Source of the DNA: a virus
Strand: one strand, 5' to 3'
DNA length: 31,286 nucleotides
Virus record (IMG/VR): IMGVR_UViG_3300010300_000059
Coordinates: 1 to 31,286 of that record
The translations under genes and the position numbers were made by a program. The number at the start of each line of letters is the position of its first letter. Positions within the stretch are counted from its first letter, which is position 1. The notes below the pieces were generated by a model, which did no database searches, was not told the DNA's origin, and worked only from the letters and a program-made list of their open reading frames with translations. Of the stretch, positions 19,301 to 23,716 are shown one piece after another.

Positions 19301-19789
19301 AACCCATCAGACCCGATGTACATAGAAAACGCCATAGAGCGACCATTCTATAAGCGTGGGAAGCTTACCGACGCTATGTTTTGGGCGGCTAATCAATATG
19401 TCTTGCCGGGATTTTTGAACACAGAATACGGTGCGGTATCTAAACTAAACACCGCATTGCGCGGCGGTAAAAAAGCTAGCGGTGTTGAAAGCGACACTGT
19501 GGGTCAAGCATTAATGCGCATGATTGGTTTAAACGTAACCAATGTAGATCCTAGACAAATACTTTTGTCTTTAACGTATCTGGATAAAGAGCGTAATGAT
19601 GTACTCGCAGCAAGGCGTCGGGTTCTGAAAGACCAAACATTGTCACGCGCCGAGCGTCAGCGCAGAGTTAAGAATTACAACTCTAAGCTTGAGGACTATA
19701 GGCAGAAATATGCAGCGCTCGTAGAAGCTGGCAGAACAACACGGCTGATTACTGAGCGTCTTCGTAGAGAAGACAGGGAAGCGGAATGA
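10322..19789 (+). CDS. Giant polyvalent/ejection protein with HExxH zincin
   Basis: This 3155-aa protein takes up 30% of the window. From N- to C-terminus there is a Pro/Gln-rich leader (1-105), helical Gly/Ala-rich segments that may insert in membranes (about 115-360), and a charged low-complexity region with a coiled coil near 660-690. A zinc-metallopeptidase motif HEATH (1199-1203) follows, with Glu1254 as a possible third ligand. Next is a region with VVEEIQSDLHQ (1697-1707) and NGYDQIAISNSE (about 1785), typical of phage polyvalent proteins, and then a C-terminal region (about 2640-2990) resembling LPD38 of Iyer, Burroughs and Aravind. Such proteins are thought to be packaged and injected with the DNA. 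Domain names are from memory and need a profile search. Five evenly spread GTTTAAAC sites lie inside. The stop overlaps the holin start. Confidence 0.7.
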   Translation: MATQEERIQQLIATLQGPAPGLRRSFDAPPEGLRRSLLPRQLNVPDTQQGSFLDIASGAPMQPAPFVQQPVQPPQPMPEPTTGLDLFKAFDSPFATEPPPSTTGMFEGTDDSLYAVPRGIARGAMQTGLSMAEGMFSIVDMLADIPDAVGLAATKDLVDRETSEFFQNIQEAKRYVGNEEGMIGKLFEGVGSIFTFALPGLGQAGALARGTALAAKGPQYLEASRRALGLAKGLSGIKYTFAGSAGAGQSSAMLEAYKAAGNDYTVGQRNLATALGIPIGLLELLAPEMVLRGIPNSIAGATKSQILRRLGEAGTTGIGEGAQEAFSGVLQEVAAKLNYNPDMPIGESMLSDFGYGAGAGGIFDLLTRGKVRYPKSDKEITKEYQDSTPLAPLDDEFIQDAQRNETAIAVYDADGNQLSGQIIGTDGDDAKVLIDEELFYVPLNQTPSEDQGLSFAKDADLITPRYQIDGRDVGSLTAQELEEAKLRAFLPPELVADVDAGNLSVLEAVKAMNIGEDGTAQVSAKKAYDVKAIEAELDRRNPSRESNRPTANNDKQLTDEEAGIIDSGENADEASDPIISGILGDDTDTVIGRVAGDKDVERYDDIEDKAIKAAFKRGRVPKKAQAGLIDEVAGTEGASLADLDNAQKAQLMDKAFGYQDAQKAKAEAAEQQRVADEAARQAEADEIKQALGPTTEAVDGSAPAFEEPLDEDQDEELVVSTEKQNRRAASFRKRLADAETPIDRINAAVSMITRGQVDNNPQLIAEGEAALRAAEAEGFTVQEGTRKGDTRTYSEDDEGLIRDITFENAPNEGDIETIERVQKVGILQDGELVQVPQITTSYKAPDQAPEAQTTQDPFQSKAVEDSKPRYRNVMPVFESQLDKALYIVGNPRSKSKADDQIMGELRKYLGRGAPGFPDSEIRSLGMLVRQKVKELGEPAQQGDQTDFDVPQIAEPNVSANELQRRLEGVPVPTPEVDATPEVVVEAEPEVVVEAEPEAKPAKRLQTKKQKALSAKEKKDIVNFANGLLLEKDSASAPLRKLVSDAYGEQRAQGKDHNGALDALETNEDLIEAANQEDELSDLDDIDFLRKEGLQDTGVIQGTQVTATPDGPGIVKSKAPLDINDFNRVKAIVNSIAPEANLVVASQLYGPSRGGEANQNEVEIDGVVYPMEEALGLQAGNIVAVSLADGFLDPQNRAYHEATHFLYNNNYLTDKDKADLAANIDRLQGIVSNHLGATEYNRAFDGLTPEQKLNELIAYGSALYNRGLDIDGKVPKEFNPGLRRIFSKIAKLFKQIKAAFSGEGRPAEIEQVFEEIRQGRVGKRLPQATSQFDATGLSASTPLYMIKQGPAAAVTEARPQIKSRLVGTLQGKASQKALPEAWATIKKNDKGKDQLSGILQGTKIEEFNDSKLASFLATLPQDKAVSGQELLDHVSDMEQIVEIQIYGRPIDRSAYGRSEDRGPGIDSETAYRAALQEDRNNQAFNQVANQAMTSLRLNKFAMNVIEPLKMYLSTNDSVPNPSVDGPALPQSIQSALNEISVFTEPTDNQRKGLIKALTLEIKDPKSGFDKKLLGQILVENSYKGQQLKATEEEAESINLDPTLTKAGVGSEVSVDPTESEAPNFYYAYTTMGGREIPQPPEGQLPAALEDRNYRDIVLSVPTLAGEGWYHGHFPDIRNPIMHMRVSDIVLDNGDIALVVEEIQSDLHQSAQTQMKALAASDLYSDGQISSDNFDRLNREEKQLVRQAVDEYKDKVYGVTVPDLPLKNENQRLAFAMDMLTKMAVKNGYDQIAISNSEMQVERYRNGVKEHIDGLVLSALPKKVMRPKTRNSDGSVLFEVVRDELGGAKDLGFTDKEIDEMEEDGIILFKEDVLARLNENIGLLTPVELDIDQDLSFPKAQALGGMPLGQEAFLEQEEKVQYADQAISQAFERVEDLFNPQVKGDFMLRFFNLDLEAAERAIKSEFDESSEALYEDVVALSMAQALIERNPLIPKKILASYTQPVEGVSNEGEYFSGSFYRGTIELGEKDSRLSFDNALKLNVNDWLGENISKLVLDEMGTSSGFYAPNLVSFVQEKITQLEQLKAKKERGEQLTAQELESESLLDVPAIRDARDRTTGAIDLPVGGGFENIYDQKMPQQLVEAMARLFGTSGKPFKKAKEEIKRANKDKRLYIGTGDSPLTGMGDVIPFEEATIVDISNDPAASAGSRSRPIGEGTAEAQALQRALIESDTTQDFFRERDPDFPAEDFGDVTQRYAITTSPQRNQLRTFEITDDMRSSDQLQEASEIYYARKENDRVEATNKGTDDLRGVFKNARQRGIDFINSLPFFNTLRAMPDKREFYLSRAEYLGVVARSSKIAEYLRDEIGNKFLTRKGSKNRQSTELLRSTIYQYMTTGEPAQEEALFKQLQALDNRAAAAAFKAKDMIERLGGELMNAGLLPAKTYFENKRSYLPRMYLKHVLEDKRDAKFSYLKQRKDLDPEAQEALGAINELDPAFLVSRAIQRPVRDLQFIEWMNSISENKNWTTNDDQFLVPYGPPDENGQPSNVSGFYLINEVQTLRDIATALEAAEPERAARLRNDADQMEQAVITTFEERGLSEYLTDPNKDISVALQQYGDQYRRVPKTREYGLLAGRLVRTEIYDDVVSSGAMLNVGDEAYVNLMSKGRKFTAVWKTIKVPLNPPTIARNTFSNAILIHLSGVPFHRVLPRMIEAAREIVAYRNNDFENSKHFAEMLKRGVQQSSFTDQELMQMSDDMLDFLKSVDAKDIGLLGWLKLNTWTRLANKASNIYQGIEVVGKTAIAIDVMERQGGSADDAFLKAQEYLFDYSDVPQVVRGLRQSPLGIPFLTFQYKVLPVLAKTALRNPTKFAPYVALSYALPSLFMSMFDIDDDEYEQVKKSLPDYLRNNPGLIPLPARDAQGRLQFMDTSYLYPWGSLSGLGANLAAGVKTATGTKAAEDQGFSVKDVTSLVGMFGGPAWSLFGASQNLDPFTQRPIVNPSDPMYIENAIERPFYKRGKLTDAMFWAANQYVLPGFLNTEYGAVSKLNTALRGGKKASGVESDTVGQALMRMIGLNVTNVDPRQILLSLTYLDKERNDVLAARRRVLKDQTLSRAERQRRVKNYNSKLEDYRQKYAALVEAGRTTRLITERLRREDREAE

Positions 19790-20169
19790 GCATACTAGGA
19801 TCACTCATAGGCCCAGCTACCTCACTGCTTGATAAGGTCATTGAAGATAAAGACCAGAAGAATGCCTTGGCCCACGAGATTGCAACCATGGCAGAGCGAC
19901 ATGCTCAAGAGCTTGCTAAAGGACAGTTAGAAGTAAATAAAGTTGAAGCGGCTTCTAAATCTTTGTTCGTGGCTGGCTGGCGACCTTGTATCGGTTGGGT
20001 GTGCGCGCTTGGTCTTTTTTACAACACGATTCTTTCTAATATACTTGGCATTTGGGTCGAAGTGCCGGAGATAGACACAACATTGCTAGTGCCTGTGATG
20101 ATGGGCATGTTGGGCCTTGGGGCTATGCGTAGCTACGAAAAAGTACAAGGCGTTAGCAGGGAGAAATAG
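19786..20169 (+). CDS. Holin of the GTA 3TM type
   Basis: The 127-aa product has an amphipathic N-terminus, a charged helix (about 20-58), a hydrophobic segment opening with AGWRPCIGWVCALGLFYN (about 63-89) and a C-terminal hydrophobic helix (about 98-114) ending in MRSYEKVQGV. This order and the GWRP motif match the GTA_holin_3TM family, holins related to those that release gene transfer agents of Rhodobacterales. It lies directly before the lysozyme, as expected for a lysis cassette. The ATG overlaps the stop of the giant protein (ATGA). The protein should permeabilise the inner membrane to let lysozyme reach the wall. Its first 16 bases recur at 465-480. Confidence 0.75.
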   Translation: MSILGSLIGPATSLLDKVIEDKDQKNALAHEIATMAERHAQELAKGQLEVNKVEAASKSLFVAGWRPCIGWVCALGLFYNTILSNILGIWVEVPEIDTTLLVPVMMGMLGLGAMRSYEKVQGVSREK

Positions 20170-20595
20170 ATGTCAAAAGATTTAATAGAGATGCTGCGAA
20201 GGCATGAGGGTGTGCGCAGCCATGCGTACAAGTGTTCAGAGGATATGATCACTGTAGGTGTCGGGCGCAACATTGACGAGAACGGTGGCCTTGGGCTGTC
20301 TGAGGACGAGATAGACTACTTGCTGGAGAACGACATCACGAGAGTCCGTCAGGAATTGACTGACGCTTACTTCTGGTTTCCGGCTTTGAATGAAGCGCGA
20401 CAGGATGCGATGATCGACATAAGCTTTAACCTCGGCATGACAAGACTGCGCGGATTTGTGAAAGCGATTGAAGCAATGAGCCGCGAGCAGTTCGACATTG
20501 CAGCCGATGAGTTTATGGATTCGCGTTGGAGCCAACAGGTTGGCAACCGCGCTGTGGAAGTAACCGAGATGATAAGAAGCGGCGATTATGTTTAA
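20170..20595 (+). CDS. T4-like lysozyme (GH24 endolysin), Cys variant
   Basis: The 141-aa muramidase aligns by eye with T4 lysozyme: Glu13 in RRHEG, Cys22 at the place of Asp20, and Thr28 in MITVGVGR, giving the spacing E-8-C-5-T. The catalytic Asp is thus replaced by Cys, a change reported to keep activity in T4 lysozyme mutants and seen in natural relatives. No signal peptide or SAR segment is visible, so export should rely on the upstream holin. The start follows the holin stop without a gap, with GGGAG upstream. The gene ends in Val-stop inside a GTTTAAAC palindrome, overlapping the next start. Confidence 0.9.
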   Translation: MSKDLIEMLRRHEGVRSHAYKCSEDMITVGVGRNIDENGGLGLSEDEIDYLLENDITRVRQELTDAYFWFPALNEARQDAMIDISFNLGMTRLRGFVKAIEAMSREQFDIAADEFMDSRWSQQVGNRAVEVTEMIRSGDYV

Positions 20596-20803
20596 ACGAT
20601 ACGCCAAAGGCGGAAAGGTTAAGAAGAAAAAGAGCAAGTCTCGCGTCAACGAGGCTGGCAATTACACTAAACCAGAGATGCGCAAGCGCCAGTTCAACCG
20701 CATCAAAGCGGGTACGAAGGGTGGAAAGGCTGGCCAGTGGTCGGCGCGTAAAGCCCAGATGCTCGCTAAGGCATACAAAGATGCCGGTGGTGGGTACAAG
20801 TAA
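20588..20803 (+). CDS. 71-aa basic protein, DUF5872-like
   Basis: A Lys/Arg-rich N-terminus (MFKRYAKGGKVKKKK) is followed by the segment KAGTKGGKAGQWSARKAQMLAKAYKDAGGGYK, which I associate with the DUF5872 family of marine phages. The start codon overlaps the lysozyme end by 8 bp and lies on GTTTAAAC (20590-20597). The net positive charge suggests nucleic-acid binding. Whether it is a virion component or an intracellular DNA-binding protein is unknown. It is the first of three basic proteins in a coupled row. Confidence 0.7.
   Translation: MFKRYAKGGKVKKKKSKSRVNEAGNYTKPEMRKRQFNRIKAGTKGGKAGQWSARKAQMLAKAYKDAGGGYK
20590..20597. promoter_or_regulatory. GTTTAAAC shared by a stop and the next start
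   Basis: In the lysozyme frame the palindrome reads Val-stop; in the next gene's frame it supplies the last base of ATG and the codons for Phe-Lys. One 8-mer therefore joins two coding frames. Confidence 0.7.
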
Positions 20804-21057
20804 TGCCTCTCAAGAAGTCACAGAAGTCCCTCAAGAAGTGGACAAAACAGAAGTGGCGAACCAAGTCAGGGAAGCCTAGCACCCAAGGGAAGAAGGCTAC
20901 AGGCGAGCGATACTTGCCAGAGAAAGCAATCAAGTCTCTGTCTAGCAAAGAGTATGCAGCGACATCAAAGAAGAAACGGGCAGACACAAAGAAAGGCAAG
21001 CAGCATAGCTCTCAGCCCAAAAAGATTGCCAAGAAAACAGCGAGGCACCGCAAATGA
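20803..21057 (+). CDS. 84-aa very basic conserved phage protein
   Basis: Roughly a third of the residues are Lys or Arg. The pattern KKWTKQKWRTKSGKP, then ATGERYLPEKAIKSLSSKEYA and a Lys-rich tail, is one I recognise as widely conserved in phages of marine and freshwater bacteria, without known function. Its ATG overlaps the previous stop (TAATG) and its stop overlaps the next start (ATGA). Candidate roles are DNA compaction, host-nucleoid interference or a packaged basic protein; none is shown. Confidence 0.75.
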   Translation: MPLKKSQKSLKKWTKQKWRTKSGKPSTQGKKATGERYLPEKAIKSLSSKEYAATSKKKRADTKKGKQHSSQPKKIAKKTARHRK

Positions 21058-21383
21058 GTTTGACAGATGCAGAGAAGAATAGGCTAAAGAAGGTCGGCCT
21101 TACTGGTTTAAACAAGCCAAAAAGAACGCCTAGCCACAAGACAAAGAAAGGTGTCGTGGCTGTGCGCGATGGCGGGAAGATGAAGATCATTCGCTTTGGT
21201 GATCAGAAGATGGGTCACAACTACAGTGACGAGGCTAGGAAAAGTTTCAAAGCTCGCCATGCAAAGAACATTAAGAAGGGCAAAACATCAGCAGCTTACT
21301 GGGCAAACAAGATGTTCTGGAGTGGGAAGGGTGGTAGCAGAAAGTCTCCGCCTAAATCACAGAAGCAGAAGTTCGGTAAGTAA
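21054..21383 (+). CDS. 109-aa basic protein, DUF6321-like
   Basis: The sequence contains LTDAEKNRLKKVGLTGLNKPKRTPSH, a short beta-rich core with IIRFGDQKMGHN, and SFKARHAKNIKKGKTSAAYWANK, resembling DUF6321 proteins of marine phages. The function is unknown. It closes the long + strand block. It carries an internal GTTTAAAC (21106-21113, Leu-Asn). No clear intrinsic terminator with a T tract follows. Confidence 0.7.
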   Translation: MSLTDAEKNRLKKVGLTGLNKPKRTPSHKTKKGVVAVRDGGKMKIIRFGDQKMGHNYSDEARKSFKARHAKNIKKGKTSAAYWANKMFWSGKGGSRKSPPKSQKQKFGK

Positions 21384-21584
21384 TCATATAGATTATCCTC
21401 TACTATCCGTGTTTAAACATTACCTATAACTGTGTTTTGATTTCACTACGGGTATCTAAAACACTCTAGTAGGTGGTTGTTTAAACGCTACCCGGTTCCC
21501 CAGAAAGTTGCGAACCCGCCTTCGGTCATACACGGACGGGAACGTGCTACGGCGGCTGATCAAGGCCCTGACCTAACACTGTTG
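21384..21584. other. Convergent gap with two GTTTAAAC sites
   Basis: This 201-bp stretch separates the ends of the + strand structural block and the - strand regulator/recombination block. Transcription should terminate here from both sides, but I see no GC-rich hairpin followed by a T tract. It contains two GTTTAAAC palindromes only 68 bp apart (21411-21418 and 21479-21486), the closest pair in the window. A weak inverted repeat (GGGTA 21450-21454 / TACCC 21489-21493) brackets the second. A possible TTG-started ORF begins at 21477. No tRNA is evident. Confidence 0.6.
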
Positions 21585-21662
21585 TTACATAAATCTGCTT
21601 ACAATGGAAGTGCGTTTGCGCTTATCTTTTGCAGCAGCGGTAGGAGGCTCTGGAGTCTCTAG
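21477..21662 (+). CDS. Possible 61-aa TTG-started ORF
   Basis: From a TTG, the frame reads MFKRYPVPQKVANPPSVIHG and then a plausible soluble sequence (ERATAADQGPDLT). The opening TTTAAACG-TAC matches the start of the DUF5872-like gene at 20588. The last 78 bases overlap the XRE regulator on the other strand, and no well-spaced ribosome-binding site is seen. It could be a real last gene of the + block, or a degraded fragment. Confidence is low. Confidence 0.25.
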   Translation: MFKRYPVPQKVANPPSVIHGRERATAADQGPDLTLLLHKSAYNGSAFALIFCSSGRRLWSL

Positions 21663-21851
21663 CTGTATGTAAACCTTTGCACCCAAAGCGTTGGCCAAGT
21701 TCTCCACTATCCCGAAGCTGGGGTTGCGTAGACCGCGTTCCACCTGACCAACATAACTCTTAGTGCTGCCAGCTTTGTCAGCCAACTCTTGAAGCGACAT
21801 CCCTTGGTCGGCGCGTAACCTACGCAACTCCTCGGTATACCAAGTCTTCAT
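21585..21851 (-). CDS. XRE-family transcriptional regulator
   Basis: The 88-aa protein carries a Cro/C1-type helix-turn-helix at about residues 19-55 (MSLQELADKAGSTKSYVGQVERG, then PSFGIVENLANALG), the full HTH_3 pattern, followed by a short basic tail. It is expected to bind palindromic operators as a dimer. It is the last gene of the - strand block, and its ATG overlaps the stop of the gene upstream (ATGA). It could regulate the early/late switch. It is also one of the candidates to bind the genome-wide GTTTAAAC palindrome, though nothing in the sequence proves this. Confidence 0.85.
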   Translation of the reverse strand: MKTWYTEELRRLRADQGMSLQELADKAGSTKSYVGQVERGLRNPSFGIVENLANALGAKVYIQLETPEPPTAAAKDKRKRTSIVSRFM

Positions 21852-22297
21852 GCGCTAACCTCGCTTTCAAACAACTTGAGGTGTTCGTTTAAACGCTCCC
21901 TAGCTTCTTCGTTTGTCTTGAGTTCTGACCTAGATTCGATGCCGCAAATAAATCTAATGACATCTGCCGCATAATCCTCGTCGCTCTGAGTCTCATCAAC
22001 AGGGTGCCATTGATAGTAATTCATGCGAACCCATTTGATATACGACTCATCCCTACATATGAGGTTGGCCCTAGCTAAAGCTTTCTCTGCGTCCGTAACA
22101 GCCGCTGGCCTGATGGGGTTTTCAAAGTCATCTATCTGCGCACAGGCAATCATATACCGCTGCCCGATTGGGGAGGTGGCCATATCCTTTGGCACATCAC
22201 TGGGGTGCAGCACAAAAGACAAGACCATCCCATCTTTCGATTGCCGATACGCATACTTCTTTGCCTCAAAGCTTTCCGCTATGTCCTCACCCTTCAT
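21848..22297 (-). CDS. 149-aa conserved hypothetical protein
   Basis: The protein has a central beta region (MVLSFVLHPSDVP ... GQRYMIACAQIDD, about 24-57), a pattern found in uncharacterised proteins of alphaproteobacterial phages. A helical C-terminal half with SYIKWVRMNYYQ and an acidic end follows. The function is unknown. It overlaps both neighbours by a few bases, so it is translated as part of the - strand operon. It contains a GTTTAAAC (21887-21894) encoding Leu-Asn near its C-terminus. Confidence 0.6.
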   Translation of the reverse strand: MKGEDIAESFEAKKYAYRQSKDGMVLSFVLHPSDVPKDMATSPIGQRYMIACAQIDDFENPIRPAAVTDAEKALARANLICRDESYIKWVRMNYYQWHPVDETQSDEDYAADVIRFICGIESRSELKTNEEARERLNEHLKLFESEVSA

Positions 22298-22469
22298 CGT
22301 CTGCCTCCTTAATAACTAGCCCTCTCCAATCCTTGCCCATAAATCGTCTGGCTTCGTTGGTCGCCTTCTCCTTTGCTTCCTCCAAAGAGTCAGCCTCTAT
22401 TGAGAAGTACTTCACCGTCGTTATGTGCGCCTCTAGTGCGTATATTTTGCGAGCCGGTTTAATCTCCAT
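22287..22469 (-). CDS. 60-aa small hypothetical protein
   Basis: The peptide begins with a beta strand region (YALEAHITTVKYFSIEA) followed by a helix (DSLEEAKEKATNEARRFMG). This recalls the short beta-alpha proteins of the DpnD/PcfM type that occur in mobile elements. It overlaps the genes on both sides by about 11 bp. Without a family match its function is unknown. Confidence 0.55.
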   Translation of the reverse strand: MEIKPARKIYALEAHITTVKYFSIEADSLEEAKEKATNEARRFMGKDWRGLVIKEADDEG

Positions 22470-22905
22470 CGGGATTATCCTCAGTTAAGTAAACGAAAAT
22501 ACTGGCAGACTCTGCGGCAAAGCAATCTATCTCGGTGTCGGTAAATATCTGTCGCGTATCGCCCGATTTATTTTCTTCAAGAACAAACGTCATTCGCTCC
22601 CTAAACACATGCATAATTGCAGAAACGTCTTCTGCTGATAGCTTGTTGCACAAATCAAACACATCATCAGATATGTACCGTTGCGCAAAATGCTTCTGCA
22701 TAACAGATCGTGCTTGCGCCAAATCTTTTTCAAGATAAAGAATAGCTTCGTCCCTATCCTTTATCTCGGATTGTAGGTGCGCTAGATTATTCTCGTGATG
22801 CTCCTGTTGAACAGCCAGTTGCTGCTGTAGGTTAAGAATCATGTCGTTCTTAGTGACATAGTATTTTTTCTTTTTAGCAGGGCTACTCTTCTTCTTCGCT
22901 GTCAT
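22459..22905 (-). CDS. 148-aa coiled-coil protein
   Basis: A very basic Lys-rich N-terminus (about 1-16) is followed by a probable coiled coil (about 22-75, QQQLAVQQEHHENNLAHLQSEI and onward). An alpha-helical C-terminal region contains DVFDLCNKLSAEDVSAIMHVF. The basic tail and coiled coil would suit a nucleic-acid associated or oligomeric role. No family is recognised. It overlaps the HNH gene by 23 bp. Confidence 0.55.
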   Translation of the reverse strand: MTAKKKSSPAKKKKYYVTKNDMILNLQQQLAVQQEHHENNLAHLQSEIKDRDEAILYLEKDLAQARSVMQKHFAQRYISDDVFDLCNKLSAEDVSAIMHVFRERMTFVLEENKSGDTRQIFTDTEIDCFAAESASIFVYLTEDNPDGD

Positions 22906-23197
22906 CTCTCATTCCTTCGTTGCGTTTAAACATTTCTAACCACGCCATGGGGTCGATACCTTGTAGCGCCCACCATCGCTTTTCGTTGCCATGCGCATGA
23001 AGCTGTCTGTGATGGTCATCACATAAAGGGACTGCGTGTTGATCCCCGCTTCTTCGCATACCTCGCAATCCATCTTCCTCTACAAAGGTAAGATGGTGTG
23101 CTTGGGCTGGCCTGTAACAAACCAAGCAGCCCTGTTCACGCACCGTTTGCAGATGCCTACGGCTTCGTAGTTTTTTCGACCACGTTTTCTTCTGCAA
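22883..23197 (-). CDS. HNH-like nuclease, DUF968/Ref-type
   Basis: The 104-aa protein has a zinc-binding treble-clef arrangement: Cys24-x2-Cys27, His34-His35, Cys59-x2-His62-His63, then His67. This corresponds to the HHL...VPLCxxHH pattern of DUF968 and of RecA-dependent Ref-like nucleases. The KRWWALQGIDPMAWLEMF tail is also typical. It probably nicks or cuts DNA during phage recombination or replication. The 41-bp overlap with the upstream gene is unusual but the N-terminal residues look authentic. GTTTAAAC at 22924-22931 encodes Phe-Lys. Confidence 0.7.
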   Translation of the reverse strand: MQKKTWSKKLRSRRHLQTVREQGCLVCYRPAQAHHLTFVEEDGLRGMRRSGDQHAVPLCDDHHRQLHAHGNEKRWWALQGIDPMAWLEMFKRNEGMRDDSEEEE

Positions 23198-23441
23198 ATT
23201 CCTTCACCATTTCTTCTGCTGTCGTTACCAGAGAGTTCAGTCCGTCCAGTATCAACTTCGCGTCTTTGATGCGCTCGTCTAAGTTGGTAAGCATGTCCTC
23301 GTCAATAGATGGGTCAGGCATGTGAGTCTTCATAACCTCCACGCCTAGCCCTCTAAGCTTGCGCCTAGCTGCCCTGATGTCTGATTCAGACTGCGACAGC
23401 TTATCTTCAAGGCCCAATACATATCCTTTTGTCTTACTCAT
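23157..23441 (-). CDS. 94-aa helical hypothetical protein
   Basis: The sequence is almost wholly helical. There is a charged segment with SESDIRAARRKLRGLG (about 18-33) and a second helical stretch with heptad-like spacing (LDERIKDAKLILDGLNSLVT, about 54-73). No catalytic motif is visible. It is encoded within the recombination block, overlapping the HNH gene; a role as an accessory or anti-recombination-system factor would be speculation. Confidence 0.55.
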   Translation of the reverse strand: MSKTKGYVLGLEDKLSQSESDIRAARRKLRGLGVEVMKTHMPDPSIDEDMLTNLDERIKDAKLILDGLNSLVTTAEEMVKEFAEENVVEKTTKP

Positions 23442-23449
23442 ACGGCCCC

Positions 23450-23716
23450 CTAAAAGTCGAAGTCATCGTCTGGTGCTGGCTCCGCTTTCTTAAACGGTGA
23501 CACCGCCGCCTCGGCAGAGGCTCGCGCATCTTGTGCCTTGGGCTTGAGCGTCACGCGAAGGTAGTTCGATCCAGACGCCGCCACCTTCTTGGTTATATCC
23601 AAGTAGTAATCCACCCCACCAACAAGAATGTCGCCCCTGAAATCGGCGTGCCAATCCAGCTCCTTCTTGTCGTTCTTAAACGCTGCTCCTTGCAGGTCTT
23701 TTCTTTCAAATGCCAT
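23450..23716 (-). CDS. SSB-like small protein with acidic tail
   Basis: The 88-aa protein opens with MAFERKDLQGAAFKNDKKELDWHADFRGDI in outline (basic and beta-rich), continues with GGVDYYLDITKKVAASGSNYLRVTLKPK, and ends in the acidic tail DDDFDF after a low-complexity linker. The short beta domain plus acidic Phe-ending tail is like single-stranded DNA-binding proteins and related phage proteins. Its place next to the annealing protein supports a role on ssDNA. The resemblance is structural intuition, not a match. Its start overlaps the stop of the upstream gene. Confidence 0.5.
   Translation of the reverse strand: MAFERKDLQGAAFKNDKKELDWHADFRGDILVGGVDYYLDITKKVAASGSNYLRVTLKPKAQDARASAEAAVSPFKKAEPAPDDDFDF

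Noticed and set aside
20236-20661. 141-aa antisense ORF over the lysozyme
   Set aside because: It mirrors the lysozyme codons, has no ribosome-binding site and overlaps a certain gene entirely.
21384-21584. tRNA gene or rho-independent terminator in the convergent gap
   Set aside because: No cloverleaf with a paired T arm could be drawn on either strand, and no hairpin is followed by a T tract.
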